From Pseudomonas asiatica (lineage in GTDB: Bacteria; Pseudomonadota; Gammaproteobacteria; Pseudomonadales; Pseudomonadaceae), in NCBI RefSeq assembly GCF_009932335.1, contig NZ_BLJF01000001.1, positions 248,001 to 312,000 of the forward strand: a DNA stretch of 64,000 nucleotides, in the 5' to 3' direction. The notes under the pieces were generated by a model. The model was not told the DNA's origin. It was given only the letters and a program-made list of their open reading frames with translations, and did not search any database. This document shows positions 52,977 to 62,903 of this stretch, piece after piece. Position numbers and translations under genes: made by a program. Each line of letters starts with the position of its first letter. The stretch's first letter is position 1.

Positions 52977-54803
52977 ATGCATCCGCGCATCCTTGAGGTC
53001 ACCCAGCGGCTGGTCGAACGTAGCCGTGCCACCCGCGAACGCTACCTGCAACTGATTCGCGGCGCGGCCAGTGACGGCCCCATGCGTGCCAGCCTGCAGT
53101 GCGCCAACTTCGCCCATGGCGTGGCCGGTTGCGGCAGCGACGACAAGCAGACCCTGCGCCTGATGAACGCGGCCAACGTGGCCATCGTCTCGGCCTACAA
53201 CGACATGCTTTCGGCGCACCAGCCGTATCAGCACTTCCCCGAGCAGATCAAGCAGGCCTTGCGTGAAGTCGGCTCGGTCGGCCAGTTCGCCGGTGGCGTG
53301 CCAGCCATGTGCGATGGCGTGACTCAGGGCGAGCCGGGCATGGAGCTGGCCATCGCCAGCCGCGAAGTGATCGCCATGTCCACTGCCGTGGCCCTGTCGC
53401 ACAACATGTTCGATGCCGCGCTGATGCTGGGCATCTGCGACAAGATCGTTCCCGGCCTGATGATGGGGGCGCTGCGCTTCGGCCACCTGCCGACCATCTT
53501 CGTTCCGGGCGGGCCGATGGTCTCCGGCATTTCCAACAAGCAGAAGGCCGATGTGCGCCAGCGCTACGCCGAAGGCAAGGCCAGCCGCGAAGAGCTGCTG
53601 GAGTCGGAGATGAAGTCCTACCACAGTCCTGGCACCTGCACCTTCTACGGCACTGCCAATACCAACCAGTTGGTGATGGAGGTGATGGGCCTGCACCTGC
53701 CGGGCGCCTCGTTCGTCAACCCGTACACACCGCTGCGCGACGCGCTCACCGCCGAGGCCGCGCAGCAGGTCACGCGCATGACCAAGGCCAGCGGCAGCTT
53801 CATGCCGCTGGGTGAAATCGTCGACGAGAAGGCGCTGGTCAACTCCATCGTCGCCCTGCACGCCACCGGTGGCTCGACCAACCACACCCTGCACATCCCG
53901 GCGATTGCCCAGGCTGCGGGTATCCAGCTGACCTGGCAGGACATGGCCGACCTGTCCGAGGTGGTACCGACCCTGTCCCACGTCTACCCCAACGGCAAGG
54001 CCGACATCAACCACTTCCAGGCCGCGGGCGGCATGGCCTTCCTGATCCGCGAGCTGCTCGATGCCGGGCTACTGCACGAAGACGTCAACACCGTGGCCGG
54101 CCATGGCCTGCGCCGCTACACCCAGGAACCGTTCCTCGACAACGGCAAGCTGGTGTGGCGCGAAGGGCCGCAGCACAGCCTGGACGAAAGCATCCTGCGC
54201 CCGGTGGCGCGGCCGTTCTCGGCCGAAGGCGGCCTGCGGGTGATGGAGGGCAACCTTGGCCGCGGCGTGATGAAGGTGTCCGCTGTCGCCCCCGAGCACC
54301 AGGTGGTCGAGGCCCCGGCGCGGGTGTTTCACGACCAGCAGTCGCTGGCCGATGCGTTCAAGGCCGGCGAGCTGGAGCGTGACTTCGTCGCCGTGGTGCG
54401 CTTCCAGGGCCCGCGCTGCAACGGCATGCCGGAGCTGCACAAGCTCACGCCGTTCCTCGGTGTGCTGCAGGACCGTGGCTTCAAGGTGGCACTGGTCACC
54501 GACGGTCGCATGTCCGGTGCCTCGGGCAAGATCCCGGCGGCCATTCACGTTTGCCCCGAGGCTTATGACGGCGGCCCGCTGGCACGGGTGCGCGATGGTG
54601 ATATGGTGCGGGTCGATGGTGTCGAAGGCACGCTGCGGGTAATGGTGTCGGCTGAAGAATTGGCCAGCCGCGACCTGCCGCCAGCGCCACAGGGCAACGA
54701 CCTGGGCTGCGGGCGCGAGCTGTTCGGCTTCATGCGCATGGCGTTCAGCCCGGCAGAGCAGGGCGCCAGTGCGTTCACCTCGGCCCTGGAGAACCTCAAA
54801 TGA
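52977..54803 (+). CDS. edd: 6-phosphogluconate dehydratase Edd
   Basis: Dehydrates 6-phosphogluconate to KDPG, the first unique step of the Entner-Doudoroff pathway. The 608-residue ILVD/EDD-family protein has Fe-S cluster Cys residues in [14 protein letters not shown] and near [16 protein letters not shown], and the [14 protein letters not shown] motif. It overlaps glk by 4 nt (ATGA). P. putida uses this route as its main hexose path because it lacks phosphofructokinase. Confidence 0.96.
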   Translation: MHPRILEVTQRLVERSRATRERYLQLIRGAASDGPMRASLQCANFAHGVAGCGSDDKQTLRLMNAANVAIVSAYNDMLSAHQPYQHFPEQIKQALREVGSVGQFAGGVPAMCDGVTQGEPGMELAIASREVIAMSTAVALSHNMFDAALMLGICDKIVPGLMMGALRFGHLPTIFVPGGPMVSGISNKQKADVRQRYAEGKASREELLESEMKSYHSPGTCTFYGTANTNQLVMEVMGLHLPGASFVNPYTPLRDALTAEAAQQVTRMTKASGSFMPLGEIVDEKALVNSIVALHATGGSTNHTLHIPAIAQAAGIQLTWQDMADLSEVVPTLSHVYPNGKADINHFQAAGGMAFLIRELLDAGLLHEDVNTVAGHGLRRYTQEPFLDNGKLVWREGPQHSLDESILRPVARPFSAEGGLRVMEGNLGRGVMKVSAVAPEHQVVEAPARVFHDQQSLADAFKAGELERDFVAVVRFQGPRCNGMPELHKLTPFLGVLQDRGFKVALVTDGRMSGASGKIPAAIHVCPEAYDGGPLARVRDGDMVRVDGVEGTLRVMVSAEELASRDLPPAPQGNDLGCGRELFGFMRMAFSPAEQGASAFTSALENLK

Positions 54804-55762
54804 AGGACCTGCTGGTTGGCGACATCGGCGGCACCAATGCCCGTTTTGCGTTGTGGCGTGACAACCAGCTGGATGAAGTGAAGGTCTTTGCCACCGAGGA
54901 CTACACCAGCCCGGAACAGGCCATCGAGGCTTACCTTGAAGGCTTGGGCATTCCCCGCGGCGGCGTGACTGCTGCCTGCCTGGCGGTGGCCGGTCCGGTC
55001 GATGGCGATGAGTTCCGCTTCACCAACAACCACTGGCGCCTCAGCCGCGTGGCCTTCTGCCAGACATTGCAGGTCGAGCGGCTGCTGCTGATCAACGATT
55101 TTACCGCCATGGCGCTGGGCATGACCCGCCTGCGCCCCGGCGAGTTCCGCGAAGTGTGCCCAGGCCAGGCGGACCTGTCTCGGCCGGCATTGGTCATTGG
55201 CCCGGGTACCGGGCTGGGCGTTGGCGCGCTATTGCGCCTGGGCGAACAGCACTGGCATGCCTTGCCGGGAGAGGGCGGGCACGTCGACCTGCCGGTGGGC
55301 AATGCCCGCGAAGCGGCGATTCACCAACAGATTCACGGGCAGATCGGCCATGTCAGCGCCGAGACCGTGCTCAGTGGCGGTGGCCTGCTGCGCCTGTACC
55401 AGGCAATTTGCTCGCTGGACGGCGACACACCCCGACACAAGACCCCGGCACAGATCACCGATGCCGCGCTCGGCGGCGAGCCGCGGGCGCTGGCGGTGAT
55501 CGAGCAGTTCTGCCGGTTCCTCGGCCGAGTCGCTGGTAACAATGTTCTGACGCTGGGCGCACGGGGTGGGGTCTATATTGTCGGCGGCGTGATCCCGCGC
55601 TTTGCCGAGCTGTTCGTGCGCAGCGGGTTTGCCGCGAGTTTTTCCGACAAGGGCTGCATGAGTGGCTATTTCGCTGGTGTGCCGGTTTGGCTGGTGACGG
55701 CGGAGTTTTCCGGGTTGCTGGGGGCCGGGGTGGCTTTGCAGCAGGCGCTGGATAACCGATAG
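54800..55762 (+). CDS. glk: Glucokinase Glk
   Basis: Phosphorylates cytoplasmic glucose with ATP to glucose-6-P. The 320-residue ROK-unlike bacterial glucokinase has [13 protein letters not shown] at the N-terminus and [12 protein letters not shown] near residue 135. It starts inside the edd stop, giving coupling. Its substrate arrives through the gts transporter encoded downstream. Confidence 0.95.
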   Translation: MKDLLVGDIGGTNARFALWRDNQLDEVKVFATEDYTSPEQAIEAYLEGLGIPRGGVTAACLAVAGPVDGDEFRFTNNHWRLSRVAFCQTLQVERLLLINDFTAMALGMTRLRPGEFREVCPGQADLSRPALVIGPGTGLGVGALLRLGEQHWHALPGEGGHVDLPVGNAREAAIHQQIHGQIGHVSAETVLSGGGLLRLYQAICSLDGDTPRHKTPAQITDAALGGEPRALAVIEQFCRFLGRVAGNNVLTLGARGGVYIVGGVIPRFAELFVRSGFAASFSDKGCMSGYFAGVPVWLVTAEFSGLLGAGVALQQALDNR

Positions 55763-55768
55763 GTAGCA

Positions 55769-55870
55769 GGGGGCCGCTGTGCGGCCCATCGCGACACAAG
55801 GCCGCTCCTACACGGGGCCGCGCCATTCTGTAGGAGCGGCTTGTGTCGCGATGGGCTGCAAGGCAGCCCC
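55769..55870. repeat. REP pair, GTAGGAGC ends inside
   Basis: Elements GGGGGCCGCTGTGCGGCCC...GCTCCTACAC and TGTAGGAGC...GCAGCCCC in opposite orientation, between glk and gltR2, within the edd-glk-gltR2-gtrS gene row. Confidence 0.85.
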
Positions 55871-55929
55871 AGAAAGCAACACCCGACAGCAGGCAAAAAG
55901 ACCTGCAATCAACAAGAGGAAGGACCACC

Positions 55930-56655
55930 TTGAGCACTGCCGGCAAATCGATCCTGATGGTCGACGACGACCAGGAAATCCGCGAACTGCTGCAAACCTA
56001 CCTGAGCCGCTCCGGCTTCCAGGTGCATGCCGAAGCCGACGGCAAGGGCTTTCGCCGCGCGCTGGAAACCACCCCCTGCGACCTGGTCATCCTCGATGTC
56101 ATGCTGCCCGACGAAGACGGCTTCAGCTTGTGCCGCTGGGTACGCCAGCACCCGCGACAGGCACGGGTACCGATCATCATGCTCACCGCCAGCTCCGACG
56201 AAACCGACCGGGTCATCGGCCTGGAGCTGGGCGCCGACGACTACCTGGGCAAGCCATTCAGCCCCCGCGAACTGCAAGCGCGGATCAAGGCTCTGCTGCG
56301 CCGCGCCGAGTTCGGCCAGGCGGCGCCGGGCAGTGCGGTGCTGGCCTTCGACGACTGGCGCCTGGACACGGTCAGCCACCGCCTGTTCCATCGCGACGGT
56401 GAGGAAGTGATTCTCTCCGGCGCCGACTTCGCCCTGCTCAAGCTGTTCCTCGACCACCCACAGCAGATCCTCGACCGCGACACCATCGGCAACGCCACCC
56501 GTGGTCGCGAGCCGATGCCACTGGACCGCATCGTCGACATGGCGGTCAGCCGCCTGCGCCAGCGCCTGCGCGATACCGACAAACCACCCAGGCTGATCCG
56601 CACCGTACGCGGCAGCGGTTACCTGTTGGCTGCCCATGTCTGCAATGCGCCCTGA
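55930..56655 (+). CDS. gltR-2: Response regulator GltR-2
   Basis: The DNA-binding half of the glucose-transport two-component system. The 241-residue OmpR-type protein has a receiver domain with phospho-acceptor Asp56 (VILDVMLPDEDGF) and a C-terminal winged helix. I chose the TTG at 55930, preceded by AGGAAGGA, which gives the N-terminus MSTAGKSILMVDDDQEIRE. It overlaps the sensor gene by 20 nt. Confidence 0.9.
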   Translation: MSTAGKSILMVDDDQEIRELLQTYLSRSGFQVHAEADGKGFRRALETTPCDLVILDVMLPDEDGFSLCRWVRQHPRQARVPIIMLTASSDETDRVIGLELGADDYLGKPFSPRELQARIKALLRRAEFGQAAPGSAVLAFDDWRLDTVSHRLFHRDGEEVILSGADFALLKLFLDHPQQILDRDTIGNATRGREPMPLDRIVDMAVSRLRQRLRDTDKPPRLIRTVRGSGYLLAAHVCNAP

Positions 56656-58090
56656 GCGGCGCTGGCGTCTGCTGCCGCGTTCGCTACTGGGGCGCATGCT
56701 GCTGCTGACCCTGCTGGTAGTGCTGCTGGCCCAGGGGTTGTCGAGCATCATCTGGGTTGCCCAATTGCGCGCCAGCCAGTTGCAGGGCCTGCGTGCAAGC
56801 GCCAGCAGCCTGGCTCATTCGATGAGTGCCAGTGTCAGCTACTTCCGCTCGTTGCCGGTGGCGTACCGGCCGATGGTCCTCGACCAGCTGCGCAGCATGG
56901 GCGGCACGCGCTTTTTCGTGTCCCTCAACGCCAAGCCGCTGGACATGCCGCTACTGCCCGTTACCCCACGCAAGCAGGCGGTGATCGATGTGTTCCAGCA
57001 AGTGCTGCATGAGCGCCTGGGTTCGCAGATGGAAATTTCCGTGGAGTTCGTCGGGCCGGACGACCTGCGTATCTTCAACAGCGGCCTGAAGCTCGACGAA
57101 CTGCCACGCTCCTGGGCGCATTACTCGCTGACCCTGGAGCCACTCAACCCGCCGGTGCTGGTAACCCAGATCCGCCTGGGCGAGGGTGAGTGGCTGTACA
57201 TCGCCTCGCTGCTGCCCGAGCCCTACACCAGCCTGGAGGCCGAGCGCCTGCCGCGTCAGCAGATCGGCTTCATCGTGTTGACCACGGCCTTGCTGCTGTT
57301 GTTCATCGGCTTGCTGGTGCACTGGCAAAGCTGGCCGCTCAAGCGCCTGGCGCGGGCTGCACGGGAAATGTCGCTGGGCGCCGATGTGGCGCCGGTGGCC
57401 GAAGGCGGTGGCAGCGAGGTGGTCGAGGTGGGGCGTGCGTTCAACAGCATGCGCGAGCGCATCAGCCGATACCTGACCGAGCGCAGCCAGCTGTTCAGTG
57501 CCATTTCCCACGACCTGCGCACGCCGATCACCCGCTTGCGCCTGCGCGTCGAGCTGCTGGAGGACGAGCGCCTGCAGGCCAAGTTCAGCCAGGATCTGGA
57601 CGAGCTGGAACTGCTGGTCAAAGGCGCGTTGCAGTGCGTGAAGGACACCGACATCCACGAGAACATCGAGCCGGTCGACCTCAACCAGGTGCTGGAAATC
57701 CTGGCCGAGCCTTACCTGGGCGATGGCCGCATAACGCTCGAAGGCCGGGCGCTGGCGCCGTACCCGGGCAAGCCGCTGGCGTTGCGGCGCTGCATCGGCA
57801 ACCTGATCGACAATGCCATCAAGTACGGCGAGCGGGCACGGTTGCGCATCATCGACAATGCCGAGGGTTTTGTCCTGCAGGTGGATGACCAGGGGCCGGG
57901 GGTGCCGCAGCAGCAGCTGGAGCAGGTGTTCGAGCCGCACTTCCGTCTGGCCGGGCAGCAACAGGGGTACGGGCTGGGGTTGGGGATTGCGCGCAACATT
58001 GCCCATAGCCATGGCGGGGAGGTGAGCTTGCTGAACCTGCGTGAGGGCGGGTTGCGGGTGACCTTGTATCTGCCGCGGGGCATGGACTGA
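56636..58090 (+). CDS. gtrS: Sensor histidine kinase GtrS (GltS-type)
   Basis: The sensor partner of GltR-2. A 484-residue membrane kinase: helix 1 (about 20-40), a ~165-residue periplasmic sensor region, helix 2 (about 210-228), HAMP (about 230-285), dimerisation/phosphorylation at His292 in SAISHDLRTPITR, and the ATPase domain with DNAIKYG and DQGPGVPQQ. GtrS relatives bind 2-ketogluconate or 6-phosphogluconate and report hexose flux. Confidence 0.92.
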   Translation: MSAMRPERRWRLLPRSLLGRMLLLTLLVVLLAQGLSSIIWVAQLRASQLQGLRASASSLAHSMSASVSYFRSLPVAYRPMVLDQLRSMGGTRFFVSLNAKPLDMPLLPVTPRKQAVIDVFQQVLHERLGSQMEISVEFVGPDDLRIFNSGLKLDELPRSWAHYSLTLEPLNPPVLVTQIRLGEGEWLYIASLLPEPYTSLEAERLPRQQIGFIVLTTALLLLFIGLLVHWQSWPLKRLARAAREMSLGADVAPVAEGGGSEVVEVGRAFNSMRERISRYLTERSQLFSAISHDLRTPITRLRLRVELLEDERLQAKFSQDLDELELLVKGALQCVKDTDIHENIEPVDLNQVLEILAEPYLGDGRITLEGRALAPYPGKPLALRRCIGNLIDNAIKYGERARLRIIDNAEGFVLQVDDQGPGVPQQQLEQVFEPHFRLAGQQQGYGLGLGIARNIAHSHGGEVSLLNLREGGLRVTLYLPRGMD

Positions 58091-58108
58091 AGGGTTGTAT
58101 TGCGTCTA

Positions 58109-58217
58109 CCGGCCCCTTCGCGGGTAAACCCGCTCCCACAAAGACCTCACAGGTCCATGCAGACTCCGAGGCTAACGCAAAAACCTGTAGGAGCGGGTTT
58201 ACCCACGAAGAGGCCGG
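58109..58217. repeat. REP pair, CGCGGGTAAACCCGC type
   Basis: Inverted elements at 58109-58140 and 58186-58217, with CCGG ends outside, between gtrS and the AGE-family gene. Confidence 0.85.
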
Positions 58218-58330
58218 CACAGGCAACACAAATGTCACTGACTGGTGACAAATCCACCCTCCTTGGTGACATTCCCATCCAGGCCCGCTCACTAGAATTC
58301 GCAGACGACTGGCAAGGATCAAGCTGGCCC

Positions 58331-59581
58331 ATGAGCACCTCCAACCTGGCTTCCACCCGCTGGCTCGATGCCCCGGCCCACAACGCCTGGCGCATGGCAG
58401 AAGGGCAACGCCTGCTGGCCTTCGCCACGGCTTCGAAACTGCCCGATGGCTTCGGTAGCCTCGACGCCGCAGGCCTGCTTGCCCCCGGTGCCCGCGCCGA
58501 AACCCTGATCACCACCCGCATGACCCACTGCTTTGCCCTGGCCCACCTGCAGGGGGTGCCCGGCTACCTGGCCTATGCCGAACACGGTGTGGCCGCCCTG
58601 CGTGGTGCGCTGCAGGATGCCACCTACGGCGGCTGGTTCGCCCACCCCGGTGGCCATGACGACAGCGGCAAGGCGGCTTACCTGCATGCCTTTGTCGCCC
58701 TGGCCGCCTGCTCGGCTGTGATGGCAGGTGCTGGTGGTGCACCAGCCCTGCTGGCAGACGCGGTGCAGGTGCTCGAAGCGCATTTCTGGAGCGAAGAGGA
58801 GGGTGCCCTGCGGGAAGCCTTCTCCCGCGCCTGGCAGTTGCCCGAGCAGTACCGTGGCGCCAACAGCAACATGCATGCGGTCGAGGCCTTCCTGGCCCTG
58901 GCAGACGTAACTGGCGACAACCTGTGGCTGCAACGCGCCTTGCGCATCGCCGAACGCATCATCCATACCCATGCCGCCGCCAACGGCTACCGGGTCATCG
59001 AGCATTTCGACGCCCTCTGGCAGCCGCTGCCGCACTACAACCAGGCGCACCCGGCAGACCACTTCCGGCCTTATGGCTCCACGCCCGGGCATGCCCTGGA
59101 GTGGGCGCGGTTGCTGCTGCACCTGGAGGCCAGCCTGGAACGGTCCGGCCTGCAAGCCCCGCAGTGGCTGCCAGACTGCGCCCGCGCATTATTCGACACA
59201 GCCTGCCGGCAGGCCTGGAGCGTCGATGGCACACCTGGTTTCGTCTACACCCTGGACTGGGCCGATCGCCCGGTGGTGCGCGCACGCCTGCACTGGGTGC
59301 ATGCCGAAGCCTGCGCCGCCGCCGCGGCCCTGTTGCTGCGCACGGGCGAGGCGCACTACGAACAGTGGTACCGCCGTTGCTGGGACTTCATCGCCAACCA
59401 TTTCATCGACCACGGCGCTGGCAGCTGGCACCACGAGCTCGATGCACACAACCAGCCCGCTGCGACCATCTGGCCAGGCAAACCCGACCTCTACCATGCC
59501 TACCAGGCGCTGCTGCTGCCGGGCTTGCCACTGGCACCCAGCCTGGCCAGCAGCCTGGCCGGCAATGTAACCAAACGATGA
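58331..59581 (+). CDS. AGE-family sugar epimerase/isomerase
   Basis: A 416-residue alpha/alpha-barrel protein of the N-acylglucosamine 2-epimerase family. Conserved stretches include TTRMTHCFALAHLQG, GGWFAHPGGHDDSGK, NSNMHAVEAFLALAD and HFRPYGSTPGHALEWARLL, with several His residues expected at the active site. Its place between glucose regulators and the gts transporter suggests it converts mannose or a related aldose to a usable ketose. The ATG at 58331 is chosen because the longer frame runs through a REP. Confidence 0.85.
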   Translation: MSTSNLASTRWLDAPAHNAWRMAEGQRLLAFATASKLPDGFGSLDAAGLLAPGARAETLITTRMTHCFALAHLQGVPGYLAYAEHGVAALRGALQDATYGGWFAHPGGHDDSGKAAYLHAFVALAACSAVMAGAGGAPALLADAVQVLEAHFWSEEEGALREAFSRAWQLPEQYRGANSNMHAVEAFLALADVTGDNLWLQRALRIAERIIHTHAAANGYRVIEHFDALWQPLPHYNQAHPADHFRPYGSTPGHALEWARLLLHLEASLERSGLQAPQWLPDCARALFDTACRQAWSVDGTPGFVYTLDWADRPVVRARLHWVHAEACAAAAALLLRTGEAHYEQWYRRCWDFIANHFIDHGAGSWHHELDAHNQPAATIWPGKPDLYHAYQALLLPGLPLAPSLASSLAGNVTKR

Positions 59582-59685
59582 CATTCGCGCATCGCTTCGT
59601 TACCTGGCGAGGCGAGCACGCTGTTTAGACTTCATGCAACGCAAGCGATCGACTTGCACGGCATAACAACAAGAAAGGTGCTTCG

Positions 59686-60972
59686 ATGAATTCCACGCTC
59701 CGTCTCGCTGCCGCAATCTCACTGGCCTCCTTGTTCCCGCTGAGTGCCTTGGCTGCCGATGCCAAAGGCAGTGTCGAGGTCGTGCACTGGTGGACCTCCG
59801 GTGGTGAAAAAGCGGCGGTCGATGTGCTCAAGGCCCAGGTTGAAAAGGATGGCTTCACCTGGAAGGACGGCGCCGTCGCCGGTGGTGGTGGTGCCACCGC
59901 CATGACCGTGCTCAAGAGCCGCGCCGTGGCCGGCAACCCGCCGGGTGTCGCGCAGATCAAGGGCCCGGACATCCAGGACTGGGCTGCCACCGGCCTGCTC
60001 GACGCCGATGTGCTCAAGGATGTGGCCAAGGAAGAAAAGTGGGACTCACTGCTCGACAAGAAAGTCGCGGACACCGTCAAGTACGACGGTGACTATGTCG
60101 CCGTCCCGGTGAACATCCACCGCATCAACTGGCTGTGGATCAATCCCGACGTCTTCAAGAAGGCCGGGATCGACAAGGCGCCAGCCACCCTCGACGAATT
60201 CTATGCCGCCGCCGACAAGCTCAAGGCCGCCGGCTTCATCCCGCTCGCCCATGGCGGCCAGCCGTGGCAGGACAGCACCGTGTTCGAAAGCGTGGTGCTG
60301 GCGGTGATGGGGGCCGATGGCTACAAGAAGGCCCTGGTCGACCTCGACAGCGCGGCCCTGACCGGCCCGGAGATGGTCAAGGCGCTGACCGAACTGAAAA
60401 AGGTCGCCACCTACATGGACCCGGATGGCAAAGGCCAGGACTGGAACCTGGAAGCGGCCAAGGTCATCAACGGCAAGGCCGGCATGCAGATCATGGGCGA
60501 CTGGGCCAAGAGCGAATGGACCCTGGCGAAGAAGACCGCCGGCAAGGACTACCAGTGCGTGCCGTTCCCCGGCACCGAAAAGGCCTTCCTGTACAACATC
60601 GACTCGCTGGTGGTGTTCAAGCAGAACGACGCCGGCACGTCTGCCGGCCAGCAGGACATTGCCCGCAAGGTGCTGGGTGAGGACTTCCAGAAGGTCTTCA
60701 GCAGCAACAAGGGCTCGATCCCGGTGCGCAACGACATGCTGGCCGACATGGGCAAGTATGGCTTCGACGCCTGCGCGCAGACCTCTGCCAAGGACTTCCT
60801 GGCCGATGCCAAAAATGGCGGCCTGCAGCCGAGCATGGCGCACAACATGGCCACCACGCTGGCCGTGCAGGGCGCGTTCTTCGATGTGGTGACCAACTAC
60901 ATCAACGACCCCAAGGCCGACCCGGCCGATGCGGCGAAGAAGCTGGCGGCGGCGATCAAGTCTGCCCAGTAA
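59686..60972 (+). CDS. gtsA: Glucose ABC transporter, periplasmic binding protein GtsA
   Basis: Captures glucose in the periplasm for GtsBCD. The 428-residue protein has a signal peptide (residues 1-24, ending ALAAD) and the type-1 sugar-binding protein fold with [16 protein letters not shown] at its start. A REP pair separates it from gtsB, which would leave more transcript for this abundant protein. Confidence 0.93.
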   Translation: MNSTLRLAAAISLASLFPLSALAADAKGSVEVVHWWTSGGEKAAVDVLKAQVEKDGFTWKDGAVAGGGGATAMTVLKSRAVAGNPPGVAQIKGPDIQDWAATGLLDADVLKDVAKEEKWDSLLDKKVADTVKYDGDYVAVPVNIHRINWLWINPDVFKKAGIDKAPATLDEFYAAADKLKAAGFIPLAHGGQPWQDSTVFESVVLAVMGADGYKKALVDLDSAALTGPEMVKALTELKKVATYMDPDGKGQDWNLEAAKVINGKAGMQIMGDWAKSEWTLAKKTAGKDYQCVPFPGTEKAFLYNIDSLVVFKQNDAGTSAGQQDIARKVLGEDFQKVFSSNKGSIPVRNDMLADMGKYGFDACAQTSAKDFLADAKNGGLQPSMAHNMATTLAVQGAFFDVVTNYINDPKADPADAAKKLAAAIKSAQ

Positions 60973-60988
60973 AGCTGACGCGATTCCG

Positions 60989-61125
60989 TTGTAGGAGCGG
61001 CCTTGTGTCGCGATGGGCTGCGCAGCAGCCCCATAACCTGCGCACTCGATCTTTAAGGTAGGTAATCGACCTTGAGTCCTTTGGGGCTGCTGCGCAGCCC
61101 ATCGCGACACAAGGCCGCTCCTACA
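60989..61125. repeat. REP pair between gtsA and gtsB
   Basis: Arms of about 43 bp at 60989-61032 and 61083-61125 with GTAGGAGC ends outside, almost perfectly complementary. It lies 17 nt after the gtsA stop, in the position of the malE-malF REP of E. coli. Confidence 0.9.
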
Positions 61126-61153
61126 GGGGAGTGCGGCGCCTTTGAGGTGAACC

Positions 61154-62062
61154 ATGACCACAGCAACCGCCCAACTGCGGGCCTCACCCCTGGACGCGCT
61201 ACAGCGCTGGCTGCCCAAGCTGGTGCTGGCGCCTAGCATGTTCATCATCCTGGTGGGCTTCTACGGCTACATCCTCTGGACCTTCGTTCTGTCCTTCACC
61301 ACCTCGACCTTCCTGCCTACCTACAAATGGGCCGGCCTGGCGCAATACGCCCGGCTGTTCGACAACGACCGCTGGTGGGTGGCAAGCAAGAACCTGCTGC
61401 TGTTCGGCGGCCTGTTCATCGCCATCAGCCTGGTCATCGGCGTAGTGCTGGCGGTCTTGCTGGACCAGCGCATCCGTCGCGAAGGTTTCATCCGCACCAT
61501 CTACCTGTACCCCATGGCGCTGTCGATGATCGTCACCGGTACCGCCTGGAAGTGGCTGCTCAACCCCGGCATGGGCCTGGACAAGCTGCTGCGTGACTGG
61601 GGCTGGGAGGGCTTTCGACTGGACTGGCTGATTGATCCCGACCGGGTGGTGTACTGCCTGGTGATCGCCGCCGTGTGGCAGGCCTCGGGTTTCATCATGG
61701 CAATGTTCCTTGCCGGCCTGCGTGGCGTCGACCCGTCGATCATCCGTGCCGCGCAGATCGACGGCGCCAGCCTGCCGCGCATCTACTGGCGCGTGGTACT
61801 GCCCAGCCTGCGCCCGGTGTTTTTCAGCTCGCTGATGATCCTCGCGCACATTGCCATCAAGAGCTTCGACCTGGTGGCGGCGATGACTGCCGGCGGCCCA
61901 GGCTACTCGTCCGACCTGCCGGCGATGTTCATGTATTCGTTCACCTTCAGCCGCGGCCAGATGGGCATGGGCTCGGCCAGCGCCATCCTGATGCTCGGGG
62001 CGATCCTGGCGATCCTCGTGCCTTACCTGTACTCGGAGCTGCGGAGCAAACGCCATGCATAG
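61154..62062 (+). CDS. gtsB: Glucose ABC transporter permease GtsB
   Basis: A 302-residue MalF-like permease with six helices and the EAA loop (DGASLPRIYWRVVLPSLRP, about residues 203-221) that contacts the ATPase GtsD. It overlaps gtsC by 8 nt. Confidence 0.93.
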   Translation: MTTATAQLRASPLDALQRWLPKLVLAPSMFIILVGFYGYILWTFVLSFTTSTFLPTYKWAGLAQYARLFDNDRWWVASKNLLLFGGLFIAISLVIGVVLAVLLDQRIRREGFIRTIYLYPMALSMIVTGTAWKWLLNPGMGLDKLLRDWGWEGFRLDWLIDPDRVVYCLVIAAVWQASGFIMAMFLAGLRGVDPSIIRAAQIDGASLPRIYWRVVLPSLRPVFFSSLMILAHIAIKSFDLVAAMTAGGPGYSSDLPAMFMYSFTFSRGQMGMGSASAILMLGAILAILVPYLYSELRSKRHA

Positions 62063-62900
62063 CCCTCTCGACAAAGCGGTGCTGAGCCCGAGCCGCATCG
62101 CCATCCACGCGGTGCTGTTGCTGGCGGTGCTGCTGTACCTGGTACCGTTGGTGGTGATGCTGCTGACCAGCTTCAAGACCCCGGAAGACATCAGCACCGG
62201 CAACCTGCTGAGCTGGCCGGCAGTATTTACCGGCATCGGTTGGGTCAAGGCCTGGAGCACGGTCAGCGGTTACTTCTGGAATTCGATCATGATCACCGTG
62301 CCAGCGGTGCTGATCTCCACCGCCATCGGCGCGCTGAACGGCTATGTGCTGTCGATGTGGCGCTTCCGCGGTTCACAGCTGTTCTTCGGCCTGCTGCTGT
62401 TCGGCTGCTTCCTGCCGTTCCAGACCGTACTGCTGCCGGCCTCGTTCACCCTCGGCAAGCTCGGCCTGGCCAGCACCACGACCGGCCTGGTGCTGGTGCA
62501 CGTGGTCTACGGCCTGGCCTTCACCACGCTGTTCTTCCGCAACTTCTACGTAAGCATCCCCGATGCGCTGGTCAAGGCCGCGCGTCTGGACGGTGCCGGG
62601 TTCTTCACCATCTTCCGCCGCATCATCCTGCCGATGTCCACGCCGATCATCATGGTCTGCCTGATCTGGCAGTTCACCCAGATCTGGAACGACTTCCTGT
62701 TCGGGGTGGTGTTCTCCAGCGGCGATTCGCAACCGATTACCGTGGCCCTGAATAACCTGGTCAATACCAGCACCGGGGCCAAGGAATACAACGTCGACAT
62801 GGCGGCGGCGATGATCGCCGGCCTGCCAACCCTGCTGGTCTACGTGGTGGCAGGCAAATATTTCGTCCGCGGGCTGACTGCTGGCGCGGTAAAGGGGTAA
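62055..62900 (+). CDS. gtsC: Glucose ABC transporter permease GtsC
   Basis: A 281-residue MalG-like permease with six helices and the EAA loop AARLDGAGFFTIFRRIILPM. It begins inside gtsB and ends 3 nt before gtsD, so gtsBCD are coupled. Confidence 0.93.
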   Translation: MHSPLDKAVLSPSRIAIHAVLLLAVLLYLVPLVVMLLTSFKTPEDISTGNLLSWPAVFTGIGWVKAWSTVSGYFWNSIMITVPAVLISTAIGALNGYVLSMWRFRGSQLFFGLLLFGCFLPFQTVLLPASFTLGKLGLASTTTGLVLVHVVYGLAFTTLFFRNFYVSIPDALVKAARLDGAGFFTIFRRIILPMSTPIIMVCLIWQFTQIWNDFLFGVVFSSGDSQPITVALNNLVNTSTGAKEYNVDMAAAMIAGLPTLLVYVVAGKYFVRGLTAGAVKG

Positions 62901-62903
62901 GTC

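Noticed and set aside
58100..58330. N-terminal extension of the AGE-family gene
   Set aside because: The frame is open through a REP pair and spacer; the ATG at 58331 is where family-like sequence begins.
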